NCBI GenBank assembly: GCA_018398575.1
Contig: JAGTXZ010000003.1
Span: 2,232,001 to 2,296,000 of the forward strand
Length of the DNA: 64,000 bases
Source of the DNA: Ampelomyces quisqualis
Taxonomy: Eukaryota > Ascomycota > Dothideomycetes > Pleosporales > Phaeosphaeriaceae
Reading direction: 5' to 3'
The position numbers and the translations under genes were made by a program. Positions 1 through 10,281 of this stretch are shown here, in pieces (position 1 is the stretch's first letter; each line of letters opens with the position of its first letter). Under the pieces are notes generated by a model. That model was not told where the DNA came from, did no database searches, and was given only the letters and a program-made list of their open reading frames with translations.

Positions 1-228
1 GGGCTGACGTAGGTTTGTTCAGGAATAGATGAATTCGTATGAAGACACTATCCCTCAGCCACCACGCTGACAGCCGGAGACTGGTCGTCTCCGCTGCAAG
101 AGTCAACGTGCGCCTGTCGGCAACACGGACCCCAATGTGTCCATCCCAATGGTATGAATCGCAGCAGCTTTTATGATATTCCTTGTCATCCCAGACGCCG
201 TGTAATCATGCACATCGTTGCAGCACAT

Positions 229-592
229 TTATGCGATGAGCTGGACAACACCACCAGCCTCCTTGATCTTCTTCTCAGCCTCGGCAGAGACGTAGCGGGC
301 GCGGACAACGATGGGGACCTCGGGGAGACGGCCTTTTCCGAGGACCTTGGCGTAACCGAAGTCGAGGACGTTGAGGACGGGGGCCTTGTCGCCCTTCTTG
401 GCGAGATAGGCGTCGCGCTTCTCGGCGGGGACGAGCGACCATAGCTTGTCGAGGTTGATGGTTGGCTTCCAGAAGCCGTTCTGCATCTTGTGGACTGCCG
501 TGTGTTAGATCGGCATGTTACGGCAGGGCGTAAGTATGCATACAATATCTCATTCCGACCTTTCCAAAGTAACCGGGATGGTACTTGTCGAT

Positions 593-624
<32 letters not shown>

Positions 625-834
625 TACCACGACCACCGGGATGTTTCCTCTGCACAGATGTCAATGAACGTCCATTTGCGCCCGAGCAGTGTGTAGACTG
701 ACGTGCTTTCCTACACGACCGTGACCGGCGGAAACGTGACCGCGGTGCTTGCGGGTCTTTGACAATCTGCGTAGCGCCTGTTAGCGATGCGCATGGCTGT
801 TTCTATAAATGTGGCATACGAACCTGGAAGGCAT
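229..834 (-). CDS. RPL28: 60S ribosomal protein L28 (uL15; L27a family)
   Basis: This is a component of the large cytosolic ribosomal subunit. I assembled four exons on the minus strand: 834-824, 766-703, 649-544 and 494-229, giving 148 residues against about 149 in yeast L28. All joins keep phase. The product begins MPSRLSKTRKHRGHVSAG, contains the basic Gly/His-rich stretch KHPGGRGMAGGQHHHRT typical of uL15, and ends GGVVQLIA. The first coding exon is only 11 bases and its donor reads GTTCGT, which is weaker than the others. I chose it because it supplies the expected MPxR start and completes an Arg codon across the junction. Very short first exons are common in fungal ribosomal-protein genes. 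The family assignment is essentially certain; the exact 5' exon is the weaker part. Confidence 0.95.
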
Positions 835-1136
835 ATTATCGACTTGTTGTCTGTGGTTAGTATCGAGGTCGGCACTTCTGGAGACTCTGTTTCGAGTGGG
901 CGAAAATCTAAGCGAGCGAGAAACAAGCGCTAGAGTGCGGGCCGAATATTGTTCCGCGAGCACGTGCACTTTCGTCGATTCTGGTCTCGTAACCGTCTTG
1001 ATGAACCTTCACTGTGGAATACAAGGATGAGCTACGGGATATCATTATAAATGTCTATATACAATTAGGATATTTACATAAGTCTAGCCAAAACCTCATG
1101 AAGTTCAAGGAATTACATCTGCCAATAAATCTTCTC
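835..1136. other. Intergenic gap between GH81 stop and RPL28 start
   Basis: These 302 bases must hold the RPL28 promoter and the 3' end of the glucanase gene, since both genes run on the minus strand. I see no further gene or obvious repeat. Confidence 0.6.
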
Positions 1137-4100
1137 TCATGCCTTCGCCCATGGTCCCTCACCGTCATCGAACCTAGGCTCCTCCCGAGTGCCCGAATCA
1201 TCGTCCGTATTTTTATCCTGCAACGCCCAGCTCATATCTGGAGATTCGTCCTGCTCCACTTCTTGCTGTCCCTTCGTGCTTGGAGCTGCGGGGATGAACT
1301 GTGGCTGGTTGGTATTCTGTGCCGAGGGGGGAGATGGCAAAGGGGTTGAAACCCAGCCATTCTCGTCGACGCTCGTTTGCTCTTTCGCAATGGTAGTGGC
1401 ACTAGTTTTGGCTGGCTCGCTCTGCGTGGGTGAAAGTATTGGTTGGGTAGCTGCAATAGTCGCACTTGCTACCTGAGGCCAATCGAAACCATGCGGCCAT
1501 GGCCTGTTGTCCTCGGGCACGGGCACGGGTGAGGCTACTGGCAAAGTCTTGCTGTGGCTTTGCGAATCTGGCTCACCGCTTTGTACTGGCTCGTTATTGG
1601 TCGTGTCTAGTGGCGCAGTGCTGTTGATGTGGATATCTGCTTGAACATTACCCTTCTCCGCACCCAGAAGGGCAGCAGTGTACGCGATATACCACGTGCG
1701 ACTTGCGCCGCCGTCCAACGGTGTGTTGAAGTTTGCAGCCGAGAAGAAATCGTACGCCTTTTGTGGGTTGATCAGTGCATAATTTGCGTACAAAATAGCC
1801 TTCCAGCCACCTTCAACGGCGTCAGCGCGGCCGTTGCTGAAGTATGTATCCCATTCTTCGTCCACAAACTGCCTTTGCCGGGTGTATGCTGATGTCGGGT
1901 TGAGTGGAATCATGTGTATGCCTTCAATGTATTCCGTATTTCCGCCAAAGTATGTCGTATGGTCTATCTTGTTCTCGAACAGGATACCCGTGACCTTGTT
2001 GTGCAGGAATGAGGGCGGCTGATTTTTGTTGTCCGACGTCATCAGGAAGTAATTTCGGAGACTTCGAGCTTGAACTGCCAGCTGTAAATTACCACGAGCT
2101 TCCATGTTGGAGTCGCGGATGATTTTGCCCCACATCTTGAGTGCGTAGGTAGCGAACGTGTCTTCTGATGTGGACTCTTGGTCCTTGCCATCGCCAGATT
2201 CGAATAGACCTTTGGCCCACGAGTGCCCATGATACCAGTCGAAAGAGCGTTGGAATGGGAAGTATTCGTCGGTCACGGGATTGGCGAAGTCCCTCGCGAG
2301 CGTGTTGACCCAGGCCTTGTTGCTGCCTTGATTGAGCCAATCAGGATCGAGATAGCCGATTACTGCGGCTGTGTATAAAAAGTATCCGTAATGGAAGTGG
2401 TGGTCGTTGTATAGCGTATTGCCAAAGTCCAGGCCAGGATCGTAAGGAGGCCTGTAAGTAGCTCCCGACACGACGCCCTTCCAGACAGTATCGTAGACAA
2501 GAGGCTCGGGCTGAGTGTTGTTGACGAAAACGTTGAATGCATCCTTGAGCTTCAGGAGTCCAGACGCCGCTAGGTTACTATTGCCAGCGATGTTACTGAC
2601 CGTGTAGCAGATGGCAGCGAATTTTGCAAGACCTTTTCCAGAATAGTACATGCTGTTCAGGCTGGTTTGTGCGATAAAGTCCTGACTGAGTTCCGCGTGG
2701 GCGACGTTGTTGACGAGTGCAAGTGCCGCTGTGCCCAAGTCTACATTTTCAGTACCACCAGAGCCGCCATTGTTGCTTTTTGCCCATGGGGCGAAGCCAA
2801 TCGTGTTGGGAAGATCATTCTCGAGCATTGTAACTCTGTCCGCAAGAACAGCTTGGGCATAACCCTTGGTCGTTGTCACAAGCCTTATATCTCTCAATGC
2901 TGCCTTTGACTCCTGGTTGAACGACTCCACGTGGTGCGGTAGAGCGTACATAAGCAGGGTCTTACTTTGAACACCGCCCTTGCCCCAGCTGAGCGTGTAG
3001 CTACCCGTGCTTCCGTCTACCGTTCCAGAGACGGTTGCATTGGCTGCATAAGCGCCGGCGGCCTCATCGAAAGCTTCTTCCCCTGCCAGTCCCGCCGGAT
3101 TTTTGCTGACCTGGACCATTCCTTTGAAGCCAGTAGGACCCGCGATGGTGGAGCTGTTGACCAGAACAAAAGGAGGTATACCGGCAGATCCAATTGAAGT
3201 GACATAAAACATCCATGCCGAGTTATCATTGAGCGTGACGCGCCATTTGTAAGTACTTCTGCTAACGACTTTGATAAAGTCAAAAGAGCGGAAGTAAACA
3301 CCACTCCTGATGATCGGCCTGGCATCATCGTAGATGGCAGTTATGAGTCCCATGCCTTGGACAACGGGCATTGTCATGGCGACGGGTGCTCCATCAGAAG
3401 GCGCGAAGTTCGCGTACACAGAGAACGCTCTCAGCTCTTCCACAGATAGGACTGTGTCACTGCCCAGTTCTTCGGCCGAAAGTACCATGTGGTGTATACC
3501 GATTGGTGAAATGAAGTACCGTGGTTTGTTGCCCGCCTCGGGTGGTCCGTAGGCGAATTGACTTCGCTCCGTGTGACTGATGGCCATTCCGTACGATCTT
3601 GTTTCCCCGATCCCTTTCGCCCAGACCAAGTGATATGGGTGCGTCCATACCGGATTGCCTTGGCCGCCGAGGAAGAAGTTGGCATAGAATTTGTTTGTTT
3701 GTATTGGTACGTCTTGATCGACAATATGCTCCTTCTTCGCGTAATGACCTCCACGAAAAGGGAGCGATTGCACAGGTGATCCGGTCGCAATCGGTTGGAA
3801 TATATTGGCAGAGACTGGTCGAAAACGAACAGTTGGGCCAGGAGCCAACGGCGTCTCGAGTGGGCACAGAAAATTCTCTGACTGAGTCACGCCAGGACCA
3901 TGCACTGGATCCTTTGTGAATATACCATCGGAAGGGAGCCCAGGAAGGATACTCTGAAACAATGGAAGAGTCAGCATATTTCTTCCTCCTGCCGCGTTGG
4001 AGCCCAATATCATACGTACCCCTGTGATAGATGGTAGAATCGAGATCGATAATGATTGTAACGAAGTTATGGCAGTACTATAGCTGGTAGTAGGCTCTGC

Positions 4101-4223
4101 ATTTGGGTATGTGGAGATGGCGCGCTCGTTCAGACCGACAGCCTTCTGATTTATTTCCCCAGCTGGCAATCCGTACACATATGAAACCTGGACAGCCAGT
4201 GATACGAGGGCGATCACCGCCAT
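1137..4223 (-). CDS. Secreted endo-1,3-beta-glucanase, glycoside hydrolase family 81
   Basis: The product should hydrolyse internal beta-1,3-glucan bonds, acting in cell separation, wall remodelling or autolysis (Eng1/Acf2 family). Without splicing the frame is 1028 residues from the ATG at 4223. A hydrophobic N-terminus (MAVIALVSLAVQVSYVYG) looks like a signal peptide. The GH81 body covers roughly residues 120-820 and includes NDHHFHYGYFLY near residue 605, which carries the family's catalytic Asp. It also includes FDWYHGHSWAKGLFESGDG and a Glu-rich KDQESTSEDTF segment near 665-690. The last 200 residues are Pro/Ser/Thr/Gln-rich low complexity, beyond the usual family end. A 66-base stretch (3954-4019) has perfect intron signals (GTACGT donor, TGCTGAC branch, TTGTTTCAG acceptor) and no stop. 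It is probably an in-frame intron, which would give 1006 residues. Confidence 0.93.
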   Translation of the reverse strand: MAVIALVSLAVQVSYVYGLPAGEINQKAVGLNERAISTYPNAEPTTSYSTAITSLQSLSISILPSITGVRMILGSNAAGGRNMLTLPLFQSILPGLPSDGIFTKDPVHGPGVTQSENFLCPLETPLAPGPTVRFRPVSANIFQPIATGSPVQSLPFRGGHYAKKEHIVDQDVPIQTNKFYANFFLGGQGNPVWTHPYHLVWAKGIGETRSYGMAISHTERSQFAYGPPEAGNKPRYFISPIGIHHMVLSAEELGSDTVLSVEELRAFSVYANFAPSDGAPVAMTMPVVQGMGLITAIYDDARPIIRSGVYFRSFDFIKVVSRSTYKWRVTLNDNSAWMFYVTSIGSAGIPPFVLVNSSTIAGPTGFKGMVQVSKNPAGLAGEEAFDEAAGAYAANATVSGTVDGSTGSYTLSWGKGGVQSKTLLMYALPHHVESFNQESKAALRDIRLVTTTKGYAQAVLADRVTMLENDLPNTIGFAPWAKSNNGGSGGTENVDLGTAALALVNNVAHAELSQDFIAQTSLNSMYYSGKGLAKFAAICYTVSNIAGNSNLAASGLLKLKDAFNVFVNNTQPEPLVYDTVWKGVVSGATYRPPYDPGLDFGNTLYNDHHFHYGYFLYTAAVIGYLDPDWLNQGSNKAWVNTLARDFANPVTDEYFPFQRSFDWYHGHSWAKGLFESGDGKDQESTSEDTFATYALKMWGKIIRDSNMEARGNLQLAVQARSLRNYFLMTSDNKNQPPSFLHNKVTGILFENKIDHTTYFGGNTEYIEGIHMIPLNPTSAYTRQRQFVDEEWDTYFSNGRADAVEGGWKAILYANYALINPQKAYDFFSAANFNTPLDGGASRTWYIAYTAALLGAEKGNVQADIHINSTAPLDTTNNEPVQSGEPDSQSHSKTLPVASPVPVPEDNRPWPHGFDWPQVASATIAATQPILSPTQSEPAKTSATTIAKEQTSVDENGWVSTPLPSPPSAQNTNQPQFIPAAPSTKGQQEVEQDESPDMSWALQDKNTDDDSGTREEPRFDDGEGPWAKA

Positions 4224-4609
4224 ACTAGACGACAATGAATGAAGAGAGTGAAGTGTTTGAGACCACCTTCAAAGTCCCAGACAAGTAAAGGAAATTAGAC
4301 GTGTCTGAGTAAATGAAGAGGTTATTGACGTGTTGATGGAATGTACTGCGGAATGCACAGTTGCCAGGCCATGTTGTTGGGTGGCCCAACCAATCTTTAT
4401 ACTCATCCAGTGGATTCGTCCCTATGGTTACTGTCGCCCAGGGAGTTACTAGTCAGTGGGCAGGATTTAGCTCTTTCACGTCCGTTTTCCTAGTCGACTT
4501 AAAGAGGAATTATTCTAAAATACCTTGTTCTGTGCATGATGCAAATGACCAGGAAAATCCCTGTCTTACACTAGTAAATCTTAGCGAGCTGCGAGATTAA
4601 GCAAGGACT
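4224..4609. promoter_or_regulatory. Upstream region of the GH81 gene
   Basis: Normal-composition sequence immediately upstream of the glucanase start. It must hold its promoter and 5' leader, but I cannot point to a specific element. Confidence 0.4.
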
Positions 4610-5215
4610 AGCTTTACATTCTTAAGATTTAAATAATTTACTTAGTCTCTACTTGGATAGAACAACAACATTTTTTTTAAACATTATGATAAGAAACCTA
4701 AGAAACCTAAGCTTTTTTCGAAGGACTATTTTCCTTACATATAATAATTAGGGGTCTTACTGTTATTATATAGTTAAGAGATTAGTAACGTATGCTATCT
4801 CGCTACAGGCTACAGCGCTACGCAGCCTACGCTGCGTATGTGCACATACCTGTAGGAGGCCTACCTCTAGAGTCTAGAGTCTAAGCTAAAATCCTAGAGA
4901 TTTTTAAGTCTAATTGCCTCTATCAACGCTAGGCAGCAGGCTTTGGCAGGGACTTAAGTCTTAATACTCTACTCTTGTTTTTTATCCCTACCTATTACCT
5001 CTACCTATATCAACTTTAAGAACAGACTTGAGGGTAGATACAATCAAAGTTACTGAGTCTATAAAAAATCTTGATTATTTATAATTTAACTATATCTTTT
5101 GCAACAGCAAGTAGAAGCCTAATAGTTTCTTTTTCTATTTAACAACTAGTAAAATACATGTCACTAGCTATACAAAATATTACAATCCAAGTCATATGAA
5201 AAGAAAAATCTAGAC
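4610..5215. repeat. AT-rich mobile-element relic, RIP-like
   Basis: About 600 bases switch abruptly to AT-rich sequence full of CTA/TAG/TTA triplets, the same texture as the large block at 30-62 kb. Normal composition then returns. No coding frame survives, and I could not match it by eye to a specific element in the window. It contains a short local palindrome around 4810-4845 (CTACGCAGCC followed by TACGCTGCGTA). A degraded element fragment is the simplest reading. Confidence 0.6.
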
Positions 5216-6758
5216 GAGTGACCGTAGGGCGTGATGCTCGGTTGCGACGAACGCCTCATGTAAAAAGCGCCGTTCATCCTCGGTTTAGGCAGGTCGCGGC
5301 TGTCCATGAGACATGATGCTCAGGTGTGAACAAGTCTGGAGGTGTGGCAGAGCTCTTGACCACGGCGAGGCTACGCAAGGTAGATCGCTAGTATGCAGGT
5401 ACTTGAGTGACGGTACACGAATTCGCTTAGGGTACCTGGAACGGTATGCGCCATATCGGAACGCGCAACAGACATGGCGCTTCCAACTTCCTTTGAAGGA
5501 GATTTTGCTTTCTACTTCCAGTCAAGTCGAGGTGCATTGCTTTTCTGATCGTAGGTGGCTAAATCTAGCGTGCGGTCGGCGTTCAATGCATCGAGCGTCT
5601 GTTCTACACAAGATAGCTTACAGTCTCTTGTTGAGTGAGAATTTTACTACGCACTTGGAAGTACATGGTGATTCTCATGGTACAACATTGCAAGTCGTCG
5701 ATGGTGCAGCAGTACACAAAATACGCGCTTAGCTGATCATGGAGTGACAGCTGCAGACACAGAGCCTTGTGAGGAGAGCAGGTGTTGCTGACCGCAGGAC
5801 TCTTAGCTGTCTCATGAGACTTCTTGATGCCTCGAGCTGGTCGAGTCTGGTTCGACGAGGTTGCAAGGATGATGGAGGCCTCGTGACCCTGTCTCCAGAT
5901 TCGAACCTTTGCATAAGTGGAAAAACGGATCACGTTCGTTCGAGGAGCCATGCTTTGCTTCCTTTCATCTTGACCGACATGATGGTGACAGTATTTCTTC
6001 TTCATGGCTGGACGTGGCTTCACTTGCACATGCTGGTAGTTGTGTTTGCGGTGGCCATGGATCACTTTAGGCTCCTCTTCCATCCAGAAGAAGAAGGAAG
6101 GCTTCTCTGATAGCGTGAAGTACTCCTGTGAGTGCGGTCATGAGCAACTCATTAGGACTCCTCATTGTGGAAACCAACGGCGATGTGGACTGAAATGGAA
6201 TAAGTCACCTCCGAGGCGTAGAATGCTGCAAGGCACGGCACTCATGACTGCCGAAACAATGCCCACTGTTCCAGGTCATGACCTGAGGCTGTTCAAGACA
6301 TGCGCCTTGTCACTGCTTGAGGTTAAGGGCCGTGTGACGATGGCACGCGCTCGGCGAGATCCGAAGCCTGGGTCCAGTGATAGCATCGTGAGGCTGATGC
6401 GCGTCTGTGTTCGGGCCAAGTCCTGAAGAGAGGGATGTCGTGAATCGAGTGACGTGCGTGCTTCTCGAGGCTTACGGAATCCCTGTTGTATGTATGCGGT
6501 ATGAATGTAGTCGGAAGTCACAAGCAGCGTGTGGAGGTGGTCGAAGTTCTACGGGTGCACGTCATCGCGCCTCCGGACCCTGACGCTGGTGACGCCACAG
6601 TTCCGTCGTCGCCGTACGCTGGTGACGCAAGAACGAACAGCAAACGCAGTGAATGCATCCTTTGTATTCACACCTAAGACTATCTCCCACAACCACTATT
6701 TCGTGTATTGCACGTCCATAATCGATACATCCAGTCAAGCTTCACCAAGACATCTGCC
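5216..6758. other. 1.5-kb region without a supported gene
   Basis: GC-balanced sequence with several overlapping open frames of 80-175 codons on both strands (for example 5313-5732 + and 5604-6083 -). None resembles a known family, and their codon use and composition look accidental. The last few hundred bases should hold the WW-protein promoter and leader. A decayed gene or non-coding transcript is possible but not shown. Confidence 0.5.
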
Positions 6759-7622
6759 ATGTCCGCACCAAGCGAGCCGCCGCCCTCGTACGAGGCCGCC
6801 ACAGGCTCGTCGTCTGCGCCCGAACCTGGCATTCAGCGCGTTTCTACAGACGGCCCAGGCCACCGACGCGAGAGGAATGGCATTCCGCCCGACCGACGGC
6901 GCTCCATGGAGGACGAGGTCCGCGAGCTGCCACGAGGATGGGTGCGCTCCTTCGATCAGCAAGAAGGCCACCAATTCTTCGTCGACACCAACGCCGACCC
7001 ACCACGTAGTATATGGGTGCATCCGTACGACGATGAACAGTTCCTCAGCACGCTGAGTCCGGAGGAGCGTCAGAGGCACACCCGGATGCACAGGACCATG
7101 ACACTGGAAGATCTCGCGGCCGAAGACTCGGATCACGAAGAACTGCCTCCAAGACCTACGTCCAAGGGCAAGTCGTCTAGCGCCGCAGCGGGCTCGACTT
7201 CGGAATCAGGCCTCTCCAAGTTCTCGCGCAAACTCAAGGACAAGATCACCGGCCAGACACACGAGGAGCGCGAGCAACACCGCATGCGTCGCGCAGAGCA
7301 AGAGCGCCAGGCATACCTCGCTCACATGCGCGCCCGACAAGCGCTCATTCAAGCCATTCAGACGGGGCAGCCGCAGTTCTTGTGCAAAGACGGCCAAGGT
7401 CGCGACGTGTACATGGAGCCGCCCAGTGGCCCATACGCTCCACGAGGCGCATACGGATATAATCCTTATGCTCAGGGCCCGTACGCGAATCCGAATGTAC
7501 GCATCGTGAGACCGGCTGGACCGTACAACAGAAGATACGGCTACGGCTACGGCGGCGGTGCGGGCTTGCCCATAGCTGCTGGCCTGCTCGGCGGCACGAT
7601 GCTAGGAGCAGCAATGTTCTGA
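6759..7622 (+). CDS. WW-domain protein with N-terminal PPxY motif
   Basis: Single exon, 287 residues from the ATG at 6759. The frame stays open to an upstream ATG at 6708, but MSAPSEPPPSYEAATG is the likelier N-terminus. A PPPSY motif sits at residues 7-11, the kind of sequence bound by WW domains. One WW domain follows at about residues 57-91 with W61, the FF aromatic pair, W86 and P89. The middle is basic and helical (KFSRKLKDKITG, then an Arg/Glu/Gln-rich stretch at about 160-210). The tail is Tyr/Pro/Gly-rich (repeated GPY and GYGYG) and ends in a hydrophobic Gly/Ala segment. WW domains bind proline motifs; the partner and pathway are not evident. Having both a ligand motif and a domain allows self-association (inference). 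Confidence 0.88.
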   Translation: MSAPSEPPPSYEAATGSSSAPEPGIQRVSTDGPGHRRERNGIPPDRRRSMEDEVRELPRGWVRSFDQQEGHQFFVDTNADPPRSIWVHPYDDEQFLSTLSPEERQRHTRMHRTMTLEDLAAEDSDHEELPPRPTSKGKSSSAAAGSTSESGLSKFSRKLKDKITGQTHEEREQHRMRRAEQERQAYLAHMRARQALIQAIQTGQPQFLCKDGQGRDVYMEPPSGPYAPRGAYGYNPYAQGPYANPNVRIVRPAGPYNRRYGYGYGGGAGLPIAAGLLGGTMLGAAMF

Positions 7623-8550
7623 TCCAGTGCGCAGTCATCATCCTAACGAGCGACGAGGAATGCGCGTTCAAGTGTCCTCACGCACCCCTTTTAAACTTTC
7701 CATTGACATGCCCTACTCCCTCCCCCCTTGGCACCCATGTGCGGAGTAGACCGTATGTAGGTAAATGCAATCTCACACCCCAAATTTCCGACGTCCTGAA
7801 CCGAGTCTCACCTCAGCCTTCCCCACCCGCCCGCACAACATCCACACACCACACCACACACTGAAGCAAAACGAACCCATCTCCCCTCCTCCCCACCCGA
7901 TCCCCATCCAATACCCATACCGAAACCCTTCTCACTCTCAACCCCATTGTCGTAAAAGACATGCACAAAAGCCGCTGGTAACAAGGTAGACGGGAACAAG
8001 AGCGTGATGGCGCTTATTTGCAGGTCCGCTTGATTCTATGTATTATAGATATATATAAAAAAAGCGTATCGCGTCGCGGAATCTGGGGGGTGTGCGGACG
8101 CGGACGTGGGCGGGGGAAGAGATGCGGAAAGCGCTTGGCTTGGCGGTATGATGGATTGGGAAGGGGGCGTAGGGAATACCCGTCCCCACTGAGAGACTAA
8201 GCGGTTGGTGGGAGCGGGTAAGGCATGTGGGTTGGGATGGGACAGGAGATGATTTGCAGATCCGCATGTCAGAGGTGCCGAGTTATGTTGATTGCGGTGG
8301 GGACTGTTGTTCTTTGTAAACTATGTACTGGTTTGCCGATGTATGTCTGCTGGATGGAAATAAGAAAAGTGGCCGATTGGAGGCATGGGCAGGGAAGAGT
8401 ACATTATACAAAATAGTGGGTCTGCGTGCATGCAGCAAGCTCAGCTTTCTCTATGCAAAATTCACTCTAAGATGCGCGAAACGCAACGTGGTATCTCGAG
8501 AAAAGGTCAATCCAGGAACAGGCAACACAAAAAACATCACAACAAGACCT
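7623..8550. other. Intergenic region between two converging genes
   Basis: This holds the 3' ends of the WW-domain gene (+) and the ammonium transporter gene (-). The stretch 7690-7960 is strikingly C/A-rich on the plus strand (repeated CCC, CACACC, ACCCAT), and 8035-8060 is a short AT-rich run. No supported gene. Confidence 0.6.
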
Positions 8551-10281
8551 TTAAGTTTGCATCTGCTTCTCGTGTTCTGCGCCAATGGCCAAGGCATGGC
8601 GGTCTCCTCCGATGCCAGTGTGTTCGTGTCCAGAGTCGTTCTCGCTTGGTGCCTTGCCCTCGAGCATCTGGCTGTGTTGTGGGATGCCGTGGCGCTCGCC
8701 CTGGGGAACCGAGTGCTCGCCGTCAATGGGGTCACCTTTGGCTGGGGTCCAGGCGAGGTAGTCACGGCGGACCTCAACATAGTCGTACGCGAACTCGCCA
8801 AGCTGGTCGTCATCCATACCGAGGAGCTCGGCCTCTTCGGAAGCGCGGAGCTTGAGGCCGGGGATCTTGTCGATGGCGAAGGCGAGGAGAGCGGAAACGA
8901 CGAACGAGTAGGCGGTGACGGCGACTATGTATGCAATCTGCTTGTAGATGGCCGCGGGGGTACCGGTAATGGCACCTCCTTCAAGACCGTTGTTGACTCC
9001 GTCGAGACCAATGATGTAGTCGGCACCGAAGATGCCATTGAAGAAAAGACCAACCATTCCAGCGACACCGTGCTCAGCGAACACATCGAGAGAATCATCA
9101 ATCTTGATCCAGAACTTGACTGCAGGATTGTTAGTTTGAAATTTCGTGATAACATTCAAAACGAGTCAACGTACTCTTGGTGGCGAAGTTGGCAACAACA
9201 CCAGTGGTGATACCGAGGACGACGGAAGCCCACGGGGGGATGAAACCAGAAGCAGGAGTGGCAGCGACCAGTCCAGAGATGACACCTGAGCACCATCCGA
9301 CCATGGACCACTTGCGCGCCAGACGCCAATCGAGGAGAACCCAAGTCATGGCAGCGAACATGGCAGTCAAGTTGCTGTTCCAGCAAGCCATGACAGCGCG
9401 AAGGTTGGCACCAAAAGCAGAGCCACCGTTGAAGCCCAACCATCCGAACCATAGGAAGACGGTGCCGAGTGTGATGAGAGAGACATTATGTGGGCGGAAG
9501 TTGAGCATCATCTTCTCCTGACGACGTCCGAGAATCATCGAGTAGGCGAGAGCGGTGCATCCAGAGACAATCTCGACGGGACCACCACCAGCGTAGTCAA
9601 GTCCACCCCATACGAAGAACCAGCCATTTGCGTTCCAGGCCCAGTATGCGACGGGGCAGTATACGATTGTGGCCCAGAGCCAGATGAAGACCATCATGGG
9701 GATGAGGCGACCGCGCTCAGCAACACAACCGACAATGATGGCCGCAGTAACAGCACAGAATTGCATCTGACGAAGCATGTTAGACTTGTAATGGTAAGTC
9801 ATAGGTGAGGTGAGCAAGACATACCTGGTAGAAGGAGTATAGAAGCTCAGGAATCAAAGGCGATCCCTGGCTAGGAGCACCCAGCACACCCTTTAGACCA
9901 AACTTGTCCAGGTTGCCGATGAAGCCGTTGGTGGATGGACCAAAGGCCAGCGAGTAGCCCCAGAAGTACCATTGGAATGTGATGACGGAGGCGGAGAACA
10001 TGCAGGCCCAGATGAGGGAGAGGGCAGACTTTCTGCGGGCAAGACCAGAGTAGAGGAAGGCGAGACCGGGAATCATGACCATGACCATGGCCGAAGCCAC
10101 GAGGATGTAGGCCTGGTCGCCCGATTGGTACCATTGGTTCAAGTTCTCGGTGACTGGAAGAAATGGCGGGTTAGTTGGCGTCGCAGAGGCTGAGGGTGAG
10201 GGTGTACTCACCCGAGTCACCACCGGTGATGGGGTTGGTGCCGTTGAACTCGGTCGGCGCGCCGGTAAAGGTGTACGACAT
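8551..10281 (-). CDS. Ammonium transporter, MEP1/MEP3-type (Amt/Mep/Rh family)
   Basis: A plasma-membrane ammonium permease for nitrogen scavenging. Four exons on the minus strand (10281-10212, 10153-9825, 9766-9175, 9119-8551) join in phase to give 519 residues, normal for the family (11 membrane helices). Family hallmarks are visible: a short extracellular N-terminus, the GDQAYILVASAMVMVMIPGL first helix, DYAGGGPVEIVSG, WFGWLGFNGGSA and FAEHGVAGMVG. At the twin-histidine pore site the first position is Glu198 (GGPVE), while the second is His347 (AEHGV). Glu/His is the arrangement in yeast Mep1/Mep3; Mep2-type sensors keep His/His. This predicts a permease of the Mep1/3 class (family knowledge plus inference). 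The long acidic/His-rich cytosolic tail ends QMQT. Three GATAAG sites lie upstream. Confidence 0.96.

Noticed and set aside
5313..5732. Plus-strand open frame of 139 codons as a gene
   Set aside because: No family resemblance, overlaps an equally long minus-strand frame at its 3' end, and lacks intron or start context.
5890..5910. Possible tRNA T-arm (GATTCGAACC)
   Set aside because: No matching acceptor, D or anticodon arms could be folded around it.
5604..6083. Minus-strand open frame of 159 codons as a gene
   Set aside because: Composition looks accidental, there are no recognisable motifs, and it overlaps other frames.
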